Below, one piece after another: positions 1 through 9,871 of a stretch of 64,000 nucleotides of DNA. The notes under the pieces were generated by a model. That model was not told where the DNA came from. It was given only the letters and a program-made list of their open reading frames with translations, and made no database searches. The first letter of the stretch is position 1. Each line of letters begins with the position of its first letter. Source of the DNA: Lunularia cruciata (Eukaryota > Streptophyta > Marchantiopsida > Lunulariales > Lunulariaceae); assembly GCA_948567375.1 (NCBI GenBank), contig OX419758.1, forward strand, positions 8,065,001 through 8,129,000, read 5' to 3'. The position numbers and the translations under genes are program-made.

Positions 1-75
1 TCTCCCTTGTACAGCTTGACGGGTCTCCCCCTCCTTCATATGTTTTATGTAGTTGCCTTTTTTGTTCCGTGACAA
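1..75 (+). repeat. Direct repeat, copy 1 (partner at 2633-2705)
   Basis: The first ~75 bases align to 2633-2705 in the same orientation at roughly three quarters identity. Both contain an 'aGcTTGAcGGGTCT'-like core followed by a CCTT..TATGTgTTTTA segment and a TTGCCTTTT segment. The repeat runs off the left edge of the window, so its full length is unknown. It could be the edge of a tandem unit of about 2.6 kb or the terminal repeats of an old element. Confidence 0.5.
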
Positions 76-2632
76 ATATTATGGATAAGTCAGAAAACCT
101 TAGTTCCAGGTATTTCATAAATTTTAATGAAATGTTATTATTCCAAGAAATTCTCTTTTCATCTCAGACTGGTTGTCGGACTCAACCCTTTCCCATGTAC
201 TTTAAATTTGAATGGAATTTTATTTTCAAGATCTACCTCAAAATATCTCTAAGTTTCAACCATTTGCCATATACTATTTAAATTTTGAAGAATATTTGTA
301 TTTCGTGTATCTATTTCAAAGCATTTCTCAAATTTTTCCAAGTTCTTTATTACTAAGTCGGACACACTATAAGATAGCAAAATTAGAACATAGTAACGGC
401 TTGTGGAATAATATGTGTTTTTCCAAATTGCTAGAGGGATTTATAGTAATTTTATAAAGCTTTTCATGTTTTTCCGTACAAGTTTATAGATATTCATAAA
501 GTTTGAATTTTTGTCTCTATTCATTGTTTTATCTTTTCATTCTTATTCCTGTGTTAATGATTTTTATCTAAATGTTCTTTGATAGTTCATTGAAAGTAAA
601 AAGTAAATAAAAATATGAATATGTTCAATTCGGAGAGTCTATATTCTCTATCAGATATCTCTTTAATGGATGGTTATTTCACTCGGTAGAAATTCCGTAA
701 ATTCTCGATTGAAATCCCCTTCTGTCTTTGAGAAACACCATTAACGTACTCGCTTTCATTGCGTTTGAACCTTGAGTTAAAGACAATTTTAGTTTTTAGT
801 GAATTTCTTTTCAGGATATAGGGAAAGAAATGCCTCTTGTGAGACAATAAACAAAATTTTCGGGAGATATTCCATAATATGCACAAATTCAAGAGTAGAA
901 TTTCATGAGATACAATTGCCATGCTGAAAAGTTTAGTTTACAAGAATGGAAAATTTTATCTATTTTTAGTGAAAGCTAATCTCAAGCAAGGCTTTGATTG
1001 AGTAGAAATATATGATACTCCGAGATAAAAGCCCGTTTTGATGGCTATTTCCTTCTCACAAAGTTGAACTTTTTTCCTCAATTAAGAAGTTGCATCAAAA
1101 GTCCATGTGAAAGCATGTCGTTTATCATTATTACATACCGGTATAACTATAGTCACCACCATACGAATTCAATAAATGGGCGAGATTGAATGGTTGCATA
1201 ACATGCAGCATTTATACTAGGTTCAGTTTGAAGTGATTTTCAATTATATGAGGTTCACATATGCAAGGCCATTTTGATTCATGCCATTGTGGCCCATATA
1301 GAATCTTTGAAAGTAACAATCTATGCAGTTGTGCATGGAGCCTTGAGGACTCTTCACACCTTGATAAAGTGTACCTAGATGTGACCCATATGCCTTTAGA
1401 GTTTGTTCATAACTGTCAAGAGGTTCGTTCTAATAGCAAGAGTTGTGCTTCAGCGAAAAGATTCCCATGTTGTATGAATTGTCATGATCTTCCCTTATTA
1501 TCCACATGATCTCCAATATAGAGGCGTTTAGATAGCTTTTGTAAGAGTCAATGTCCCTTCATCTTCTTGATTAACTTGTTTCATTTAAAATATATTTAAT
1601 TGAAGACTTCTTGAACAACGATTACACCATCTTAGATATCTTCATGTACGGCATATGCTGATGATACTGTAATTCATGTTGGCATTGGAAGAAGAGTATA
1701 TATTAAGCTTCTCTAAATGAATCAATTTCAGTTTGGTGAGCTTATCACCGGGAACAGTTTGGTATAATTTAAACCGATCCCAAATGGGTTGAGTGCGACA
1801 GAGTCTGGTGCAAGATAAACTTTAACGATTTCCTACTTTCTGGTAAACGTTCGAAGCATAAGTCAATGCTATGGCATTCACTAATTTGAGTAGTCTGCAA
1901 CATTCTTCGATATGCATGCAGTCATTATTATCCCCGTCGAGGTATTCAATGCAATATATATTATAAGGTGGGTAAATCTCTAAATGAATCGACAAAGGAA
2001 ATACATAAGTATCATAAAACTATGGGTGATTTGGAAGTGGATACCTTTCTTTCCTAGATCTTCTTGGTTCTAGGTTGAAACTGCAGTATTTTCAACCGCA
2101 GCAACACCATAGTCGCTATAGAGAAATTCCAGGTCTTTGCAACCCTTCAGGCATTGGTTTGCTATGCAAGGTTCGCCTGAAGAAGTACGATGAAGTAATC
2201 GATTATACTCGTTCTTGACATGAATGTATCGAGCGAAAATCTTCAAAGTAGGTGTAAACTTTCCCGCTAAATATTAGATTCCTGATAATATCATCTCCAG
2301 AATATTTCACACAGTTGTATTGCAAAAACTGTTCTTAAAATAAAATCTTGCAGGAAGTACAATTGTGGTTGATCTGAGCTTTTTCCTTTAGGGCTTGTGT
2401 CAAGGACATGCTACGGGCTTAACATGTTCTGCATAGGTGTTCTACATCTAGAATAAACAAGTCACAAAGCTTGGCAAATAGATTACAAAAATATGTATTC
2501 TGTATGTTGATAGCACGAATAAGGCTGAAGAGATTATTTTATTCCGTACCTCCCATCCACTATGTGTTAAGTGTTCCTTAGAATAGATTTCTCATATCTA
2601 TACTATTCGCCCGATTTTACCTGTTTTGTCCT

Positions 2633-2705
2633 TTTCTTGTAGAGTTTGATGGGTCTTCCCATCCTTTATGTGTTTTACTTGGTCGCCTTTTCTTTCCTTA
2701 CAATA
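2633..2705 (+). repeat. Direct repeat, copy 2 (partner at 1-75)
   Basis: Second copy of the repeat described at the left edge. It shares the order of short blocks with copy 1 but carries several substitutions and a 2-base gap. No gene lies between the two copies. Confidence 0.5.
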
Positions 2706-3689
2706 TATTTAACTATATACGACCAATAAAAATTTTAAAATCTTTTCACATTGCCAATACCAGAAGAAATTTTATATTCTAGTAGAAACTCAATTTCTTT
2801 AGCATATCATTCATACTTTTGATTGAAGAGAGTAGTTTATAAAATCGTACTAGACGTTGGTGTAGTCAGGAGTCGTTCGCGTCTCAAACAGTATAGTCAT
2901 TGATAGGAGTAACATGAGCTCCTTTTGACTATTTACTATGCTTTTGTTGAGAATTATCACCATGCAATTACGTTCCACACTGTGAAGTCAGGCAACTAAA
3001 AGGCGGACAACTGACAAGAAAAGTCAGATTACAAGAAAAAACATATACATTCTGGAAAAAAGTCTACATTAAAAACTCCATTTCTAATCTGTCACACGTG
3101 TTGCTTTCGTTTTGCCACAGCTTTCGAGATAAAAGATAACCAGGTGGAACTCTCAGGTGGGGAGAGGGGGAAGAAGAAAAGGCAAGTGAATCATACAAAG
3201 GCTTGTCGTTTGCATCAATATAACATGAAATGTCAACAAGTGATCTCGGTTGTTTGTCAGCCCTGAGGATATGGGGATTAGGTTACGCAATCACAAAGAA
3301 TTGTTTAATTATTTAATTTGTAGTAGGTTTCTATGACAAGAATCTAGTATATATCTTCTGGAGAAAGTTAAAGACATCTAGAAGGTACTAAAAGGATCAT
3401 TTGTAAGGAAAACCACGGTAGAAGTTTAGCCATGGATCTAATCACACCAAACGAATTTGGCTTCTTATGTAAAAGAAAACGTAAACAAAGGTAGAGTTAC
3501 TTTTTTAAACTACTGAGTTGGTGACTTACCATAAAAGTTAAGTATAATCAAATGAGGGTTAGGCAGACAACTTTACTCTTCTAATCTAATGTCTAAATAA
3601 GCCCTGAGCGAACTTTTAACTCTTGAATCTAGTTTCATTCCTTTTTGGTTAGTGAGGTCAAACATCTAAGTTCTACATGGTATGAAATA

Positions 3690-4260
3690 TCTGGAGCCAT
3701 TTGCTCCACCGCTGGTTATCCCCAAGTAATCGGTTGCCGTGAAGGACTCACGACTGAGATAACGAATACACGGACCGGAGGACGAAATGCAAGTACCGGT
3801 AATAGGTAGGTGTCGCCCGGGACCAATCCACGGCCATCAAGACACAATTGTCCACGTACGGGAGGTCTTCTAATCCCAGTAGGTACCCGGGAGGCTGGGA
3901 AACGGTGGCCAGGGTGGATCTGTCAGGTTCCGACCACAGCGCTGGCGCAGTTGTACATCCGGATGTCAGTAAATCTTGACCTGGAAGGTTTTTCGTCTTT
4001 CTTTAAGCCTTCCTTGGGACTCCCGGAAGCCGCCGGACTATGCAGTACAGTAGTTGGTATAAGGATTAGCTCTAGACTCCAAGATCAGTGGACAATCCAG
4101 TAGCCAAAAACTCGTTTTATATATGGACATCCATCGCTCGTGTACACTGAATCGGCTCTTTCCAGTGTTAGGAAAAGTTAATGCTCCACCAACAACATAT
4201 ATATTAGGAAAGTGGAGAAAAAGGCCACCAGCTAGAACGCATGAATGAGGGGAAGACACT
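3690..4260. other. GC-richer island without a recognised gene
   Basis: Base composition shifts sharply to GC-rich here (about 3700-4100) against AT-rich flanks. A 97-codon ATG frame (3810-4103, plus) runs through it, but its translation has no recognisable motif and a rival frame exists on the minus strand. It could be a fragment of a gene exon, an rDNA-like or LTR fragment, or an old promoter island. I cannot assign it. Confidence 0.3.
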
Positions 4261-4532
4261 ATCAAGCCTTACAAGAGAGACACAAAAGAGGTAAAATGGG
4301 AGCTAGGTCCTAATAACGGAGATATGAAAAATATGTTAGCTATGCAAGTCATAAGGTCTACAAAAATATTGGAGCATATGAAGAAGTATCTACAAAATTA
4401 TTGGAGCATCCAAAGACACATCACCTAGTGTGATTATTCTCCTAAGGATTGCACTAGCCAATGCTCTATGTAGAGCAATTGACACATAAAGTCTAAAGTG
4501 TGCTACAAAGTGTGAGAGTGAGAGTGGTACCC

Positions 4533-5161
4533 CTACCATCTAATATGATAAGTTCTTGTACATTCCCTAACAAATGTGTCGTATACCGTGTCCATTGTTC
4601 CATATAACTCCAAGGCTAGAGGAACAAAGAGGTACCCTCGCTGCATACCCCTATACTTGGAGACCTTGCTTGCTACTATTGCTCCGCTCGCCAACCATCT
4701 AAGAGGATGAGCAATCACTCCTTCCAAAACTGCATCATGCATAGATTCTATAATCACAACATCTGCCACTATCACCTAATCATCTTGGACCAAGTACAAG
4801 TTTACTCTGACACTTGTTGTTGCAAAGCATACAAATGCTCCCTCCAAGCAAGGTATCGACTCTCTTGTGCCATAACAAACACTATATCCTTGATGGCATC
4901 ATGGCTAGCTATTCTATGTCTCCAAAAGGACACCCGTGTCATATGGACTGATGTTGCATCTAGTGTAGAACCACACTCACAAGTGAGTAACAAAGATGCA
5001 GACAGGTGGACCAAACCTAAGCGGAACCTCATCGCTGTAGAAAAGGTGGTTGGTGCAAATTGGAATGCCCTCATGCATGGTTGAGCAGAGTCAAGAACTT
5101 GCACCCTTGTTGGAGCAAGAGCAAAGAAATGCTCTAGTGGCTCAAGGAATGGACAAGTCAA
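4533..5161 (-). pseudogene. Zinc-finger and restriction-like endonuclease region of non-LTR element
   Basis: The 119-codon frame at 4802-5161 has a CECGSTLD..H motif followed by a conserved HDAIKDI segment, as in the CX2C..H..C region after the thumb of RLE-type non-LTR polymerases (the last cysteine appears lost). The next frame (4533-4775) contains an ADVV segment, an acidic residue before a V..HPL stretch, then K..KY and G..FVPLALELYG blocks. This resembles the PD-(D/E)XK-like endonuclease of R2-type elements. The frames are offset, so the gene is broken. The domain call is by motif order only, and a profile search would be decisive. Confidence 0.5.
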
Positions 5162-5478
5162 CTAAGAGAGAAAGTAGCATATGCTGATATTGTCGCTCCA
5201 ATCAAGGAAGACTACAAACCTGTGGTCCAATCTAACTATAGTGAAGCAAAGGATGGAAGGTGCTTGTGAACGTGAGGATAGACCATCTCTTGTCTACCAC
5301 AATAACACACGGAAAGAAAAGGATCCCTCCTCTACCTTGGTCACATATGTCTCCAAAATTGGCTTATCAACAACCACAAAATTTGAGGAGATTAGGAGTG
5401 CCAAAAGAGCCCAACTACCCAAAAGTGCTATAAGTGTCATCTCCTCCATAGATAATAGGCTTACCTCTCTATACTAGA

Positions 5479-5960
5479 TCAGTAGAGATATTTGTTTATG
5501 TGCCAAATCTCCATCACACACTCAAATGTCCTTGGTTTAATGATATCACCAAAGATTCCCATTATCTTCCTATCAAAAGCTCTTAGATGTGATAGGAAAG
5601 TCAAGGAAGGGAGAACCATGCAAAGAAGGTAAGTTGGTTGAGGGGCAATACTAGAAGAGAGTATAAAAAATGCCACTTGCGGATTTCCTAGTAGAGAAAG
5701 GTCATCCACATGGAGAATATCCTCTATAGGGGCATTGTCTAAGAAGCATGTGATAAAAGCCTTGGATCCTACTGAGCCATAGAACAATTGCACAAAAGGA
5801 ATGAGACTCGCCAAGGATCCACCGGCTTCCCTAAGCTCTCTAAAGATGGATGCTTGAGAGATGCTATTAAAAAAATTCTCAACATCCACATGTAGGACAA
5901 CCCACCTTGGATGGATATCTAAGAGAGCATTGATGTGGATTGAAGTGCTCTCAAGAGGAA
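5479..5960 (-). pseudogene. Reverse transcriptase fragment of non-LTR element
   Basis: The 136-codon frame begins just upstream of a DVENFFNSIS block, typical of the D-containing palm motif A of non-LTR reverse transcriptases (D followed by a small aromatic/asparagine stretch). Next come a conserved RELREAGGSLASLIPF segment and, about 50 residues on, an HVDDLSLLG segment in the position of the xxDD catalytic motif. The usual Y/F-A-D-D is therefore altered to HVDD. The region between motif A and the DD box is shorter than usual, suggesting an internal deletion. It is a fragment of a longer protein and cannot be functional. A family-B LTR lies directly upstream (6316). Confidence 0.55.
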
Positions 5961-5965
5961 GATTG

Positions 5966-6315
5966 ATGCCAAAGGATACTAGTGCGGCTAACCAAGTTCA
6001 AAAAGATCTCTCTAATAACAATTAGTCTAATACCCTTCTATCATTCTCAATCACAAGAACTCAACTAACCCCTAACACTTGACTAATTGACATAGGAATA
6101 TCTCTTGAAACATAACCACTTGACATAACTTGGTAAATCCACTAAAGGATCATATGCGTGAAAGCAATCTCTAAGATGCCTATATACCATCCTTAACAAG
6201 CCTCCTAAGGAGAAAAAAGGGGTAATGCTCAATGCATGTGAAAAAAACAACCCATCAAGACATAAAAGTTGTTGAGATAGATAATCTAAGATCTCTAATT
6301 GTATTCACTCTCTTG
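5966..6315. other. Unassigned stretch between non-LTR remnant and LTR
   Basis: No coding frame and no clear repeat structure can be seen here. It may be the decayed 5' continuation of the minus-strand non-LTR element, since similarity to the second copy fades near 5965. Confidence 0.3.
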
Positions 6316-6869
6316 CTATGATACCAATAATTAGATATATTATCTAGAGATGGAAATTGGCTTGGTAATATCTAGAAGGATATTATATATGATGGTCTAA
6401 GTAGATTAGATAGAGGTGTCACCAAAAGAAATACTTCTATTGGTAGAAGCCAAAAACACCCTAAAAATTTCAAAGCCAATTTTGAAGACCTAAATAGATG
6501 AATTAGGCCTCAAAAAATGGAAGATTCCATTTGTCAAGAGCTTTCCAATGGTAACTGACCCATGTTGTTCTAAGCTTCTTACAATAATATTCACCAAAGA
6601 TTCTCTTTAGTCAAACTTGTTTGACCAATCAAATAAGACAAGGATCAAGTGTTACCACTCCATGCAACTAACCTAAGGGTGGAGCTCATTGACATGTCAC
6701 CAATCCATGTATTTGATCCAAGGGTGGAGGTCCTTTTAAGTGGATCTTCTTTGCTATATAATAAAGACAAAGAGCTCCTTTGGAGCATTGGAGTATTGAG
6801 GGATGAAGCTTTGTGTATCTCTTGTGTTTCTCTTGAGGTTCTCCTATCCTCGGAACATTATACTTGCCA
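6316..6869 (+). mobile_element. Diverged family-B LTR
   Basis: This segment aligns along its whole length with the better preserved family-B LTRs (10,748; 42,821). It has the start block before ATTAGATATATTATCTAG, the 'AGAGGTGTCACCAAAAG' block, the CAAGGGTGGAG block, the TATA-like CTATATAATAAAGA and the end block before ATTATA. Its ends have decayed from TGTAATAC...GTATTACA and it is about 200 bp shorter than the others, so it is an older or deleted copy. Target duplications cannot be recognised. Confidence 0.7.
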
Positions 6870-7164
6870 TAAGATGTAGTGAGCATAGAGAAGAGATAGT
6901 CTCATCAATGAAACTAGCCATAGACAAAGGGTGTAGCATTCATGCTGCTATATTAAACTCTCCTCACTGACCCAATATCCTACACCATTGTAATTGAGTG
7001 GACTCTATGACTCTGTGACATCATGTAGACCTGTCTCCTAAAATGTATAGCCCTAATTGACTCCTCCTATGGGGTAGCCCAATCCCTCACTTGGAATAAA
7101 TGAAATCTAGTTGCCACCTCTATATGCCCCACAGGCCTCCCTCTACAGTAACAAAAGCACCATC
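6870..7164. other. Short spacer, nothing recognised
   Basis: About 300 bases between the LTR and the left arm of the foldback structure. It has no open frame of note and no recognised repeat. It may belong to the outer end of the foldback element, whose left boundary I could not fix. Confidence 0.3.
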
Positions 7165-7875
7165 AAGGGAATAAGAAAAATAAGGACCATGCTAACTCAT
7201 CCAAGGGATCACATGCCAAACAATCAAGTTGTAGGCAAAAAGCTTATCTAGCCTCATCATAGAATGTATGAGGTAGCCTATGGAATAGATGTGGATATAG
7301 AAAACTAGTCTCAAATAACCCCAAGATACAACCCACATGAGATACTAACCACTCTCATGACTCAATTGATATCCTTGGAATGGTCAACAAAAAGATAGAA
7401 GAAGCATGTGTAATCTAGAGTTTCATCATTGTTGATGTGGTTGCTTGCCTTACATGAGCATCCCAAGTGGTCCAATCATAATCCTTGTGCATCCTTCCCC
7501 TATGGGTCTTTACTTCTTGTGAGGTAAAGCATCAATGACACATCAGGCATGGTGTATCTTGAGCTGCTCTAGGCAGCCCCACATGGAGAAGTGCAGCCAT
7601 GGCTAGCACAAGAATAATGATCATAACACAAGATGCTCCTTTCCATATCTCCCTATATCTGCAAAACCACAAACCCTCACATCCCAACTCACATGAGTAA
7701 ATGCTATCTCTCCAAACCCTAAAAACTATAAACTCTCAACTATAAACACTTTCAAATTCCATTTCAAAAAATTTCAAAGTAAGTTCCCATGGAACTTAAA
7801 CATGAATTCCAAGAGATTAGAAATGAAGTTCCTTGACCTATCACTCTCAATGTGAAGTAATCACACTAAACCCTT
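7165..7875 (+). repeat. Left arm of long inverted repeat
   Basis: It pairs with 8955-9565 in reverse complement. Shared landmarks run from an outer ATGCTAACTCATCCAAG-type block to an inner ATCACTcTCA..GTGA block. Small indels make the arms unequal in length. Confidence 0.6.
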
Positions 7876-8954
7876 AAAAAATCTAAAATTCCTCATAACT
7901 TTCTACTCAATTCTCCATAACCTTCAATCTATATACCAATGGAACCAAAGTTGAAAAACAAATAGAATCTATTATTCACTCATATGATATATGTAGGTGA
8001 GCTCTCCAAAACTTGATAATATCTTTTCATTTGTTGCCTCTCTTCTCTCTCTCTCGTGACCTCACTTCTCTCTTCCCCATTCTTGAGAAATAATACTAGG
8101 AGATGATGCATATATAAGGAAATTGGTAAAGCTTAATAATGTAAAGATGATGGGTATACAGATGATTTGGTACACTATCTCACGACTTGAAAAATTTATT
8201 TAATTTAGTATCTGAAGTAATGAAATACTAGTTAACAATTTCAGTTTAAATGATAAAGAAAAAGAAAAAAAGAAAAAGATTTTCTCCAAGATTCTAGATC
8301 TATAAAGGAAATCAAATAGCAAAATCACCACAGTTAAGATATTGTAATCTTTCATGTTATTTATAAGTTTTGATTGTTAATATATAATGCACCAAATCAA
8401 AATTTTAATTTTTTGAGAAGGAAATCAATTTAAATGTCTTAAATATATAATTAGATATACTTACTTATACATATAATACATAAAATACATAAAATTAAAA
8501 TTAGAATGAATTTTGGTTTACAAAAAACATGTCTAGTTAAATTTTTCTCACTAATTTTAATCTCTTTTTGAAGTATCTCCTTTGTATACACCATGTATAT
8601 TTCTCCTTTTTAAATGATCATATCTAGTTGATATTTCAGGTTTTGTAAATTTAGTATTATATTTCATACTTTAAAAAATATAAACTGTTTACAAGCAAAT
8701 TTTTGAAATTTAAGTACTCTAATTCAATAGAAGTCTCCTCATTTTAAGTTACCTTTTCAATTAAAAATAAATCTCTTTTGATTTATTTTCAAGATATGAA
8801 TGAATGATGTCCATATCAATAACACTTTGGACTGAAAATATTATTTTAATTAGCATTTTTTCACTTGGAATTGTGATCTTTGTTTAAGCAATGATCTCTA
8901 CACATCCTAGCATATGTATAACTATATTAGAATGATAGTTTAGATGATAGGATT

Positions 8955-9565
8955 TAGAGTGAATAATTTATGATGAAAGTGATGGGTAAAGAATTTAGGT
9001 TTTAATCTCTAAAAAATTATAAAGGTTAAATTGAAAGTTATTAGAGTTTATGGTTTTTAGTATCTCTAGAGTGAGCATTCACTCGTATGGTGGGATGTGA
9101 GGGTTGCACTTATGGGAAGATTCAAAGAGGAGAATAGCATGTTACTATCATTATTCTTGTGCTAGTTATGGCCACACTTCCCCATGTTGCAGCTCAAGAT
9201 ACACCATGCACAATGTGCTATTGACTCTTTACCTTGCATAAGTTAAAGACCCATGTGAAAAAGATTCTTACGGACTATGATTTGACCACTTGTCATGCTC
9301 ACATGAGGCAAACAACTACATTAATATTGTTGACACTCAAGGATTCTACATGCTTTATCTATCTCTTTGTTTTCCATTCCAAGAATACTGATTGAATGGT
9401 TAGCATCTTAGGCAAGTTGTATTATGGAGCTATTTAAAATTAGTTTTCCATGTCCATGTGTATTCCATAGGCTTTCCCACTCAACAAGGCTAAATAGGCT
9501 TTTGCTTACCATTTGATCAATTGGCATGTGATTTCTTGGACGAGTTACCATGGTTAATATTCCCC
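8955..9565 (-). repeat. Right arm of long inverted repeat
   Basis: Reverse complement of 7165-7875 with indels. It ends two bases before the family-C LTR at 9568, so its outer end may have been cut by that insertion. Confidence 0.6.
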
Positions 9566-9567
9566 TT

Positions 9568-9858
9568 TGTTATAATATGGAGCTAACAAAAAAGTTAGCT
9601 GAGCTAATGAGTTAATAAAATAAGCCAAATATAGCTAGGAATTCTAAGAATATTCTAGAAGCATCTAGGAAGCTTCTAGGTACCTCCCAATCATTGGGTA
9701 ACTTATACACCAAGTATATGGCTTCTAGAAGGAAACTTCTTAGCTAGCTTTGTTTTACTTCACTATCAATATCAAAGCACAATCTAATGCTAGGCATTTG
9801 GATTTTCACTTGCTTGAAAGTTACGATGTGATCTTTGGTCTTTAATTGGTCTTTTATA
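9568..9858 (+). mobile_element. Family-C 5' LTR (291 bp)
   Basis: It starts TGTTATAATATGGAG, close to the family start TGTAAyAATATGGAG seen at 12,255, 47,288 and 49,016, and ends CTTTTATA where other copies have CTTTTACA. The body has the family's repeated AGCTTCTAGAAG blocks and a core-promoter-like segment followed by a GCTAGGCATTTGGA block. A primer-binding site follows directly, which defines this copy as a 5' LTR. Confidence 0.75.
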
Positions 9859-9859
9859 T

Positions 9860-9871
9860 TGGTATTAGAGC
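9860..9871 (+). promoter_or_regulatory. Primer-binding site (initiator tRNA-Met type)
   Basis: TGGTATTAGAGC sits two bases after the LTR end. It differs at one base from the TGGTATCAGAGC site used by many plant LTR retrotransposons to prime from initiator tRNA-Met, which fixes the element as plus-strand. Confidence 0.75.

Larger units (their letters stand above)
1..3690. other. AT-rich spacer, no gene recognised
   Basis: This stretch has only short, compositionally ordinary open frames. The longest intact one with an ATG is about 80 codons at 1261-1509; it has no recognisable domain and no splice context I could extend. The DNA is AT-rich with scattered T-runs. A degenerate direct repeat links its first 75 bases to 2633-2705 (listed separately), so part of it may be an old duplicated or mobile sequence. 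I see no tRNA, rRNA or conserved protein. Confidence 0.5.
4265..5965 (-). mobile_element. Non-LTR retrotransposon remnant with RLE-type C terminus, copy 1
   Basis: Three decayed minus-strand frames lie in the expected order for a non-LTR element whose reverse transcriptase is followed by a zinc finger and a C-terminal restriction-like endonuclease. The reverse transcriptase part is at 5479-5960, the cysteine/histidine part at 4802-5161 and the endonuclease-like part at 4533-4775. The frames are separated by stops and shifts, and the 5' part is missing. The same sequence recurs on the plus strand at 47,708-50,880, which confirms it as a dispersed repeat. The 3' end is near 4265, where similarity between the copies ends. 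The assignment rests on motif recognition and on the copy comparison. Confidence 0.6.
7165..9565. mobile_element. Foldback-type long inverted repeat element
   Basis: Two arms of roughly 600-700 bases, about 7165-7875 and 8955-9565, are reverse complements of each other at perhaps 70-80% identity. They enclose about 1.1 kb of very AT-rich DNA. Matching blocks include CATGAGCATCCCAAGTGG at 7456-7473 against the complement near 9285-9305, and the ATCACATGCC block near 7209 against the complement near 9521. No transposase frame is present. This fits a non-autonomous foldback or long-TIR DNA transposon, or two inverted copies of an older repeat. The right arm stops where a family-C LTR begins (9568). 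Confidence 0.6.

Noticed and set aside
1261-1509. 82-codon cysteine-rich frame
   Set aside because: It is rich in cysteine and histidine but shows no regular zinc-finger spacing, no splice context and no second copy to compare.
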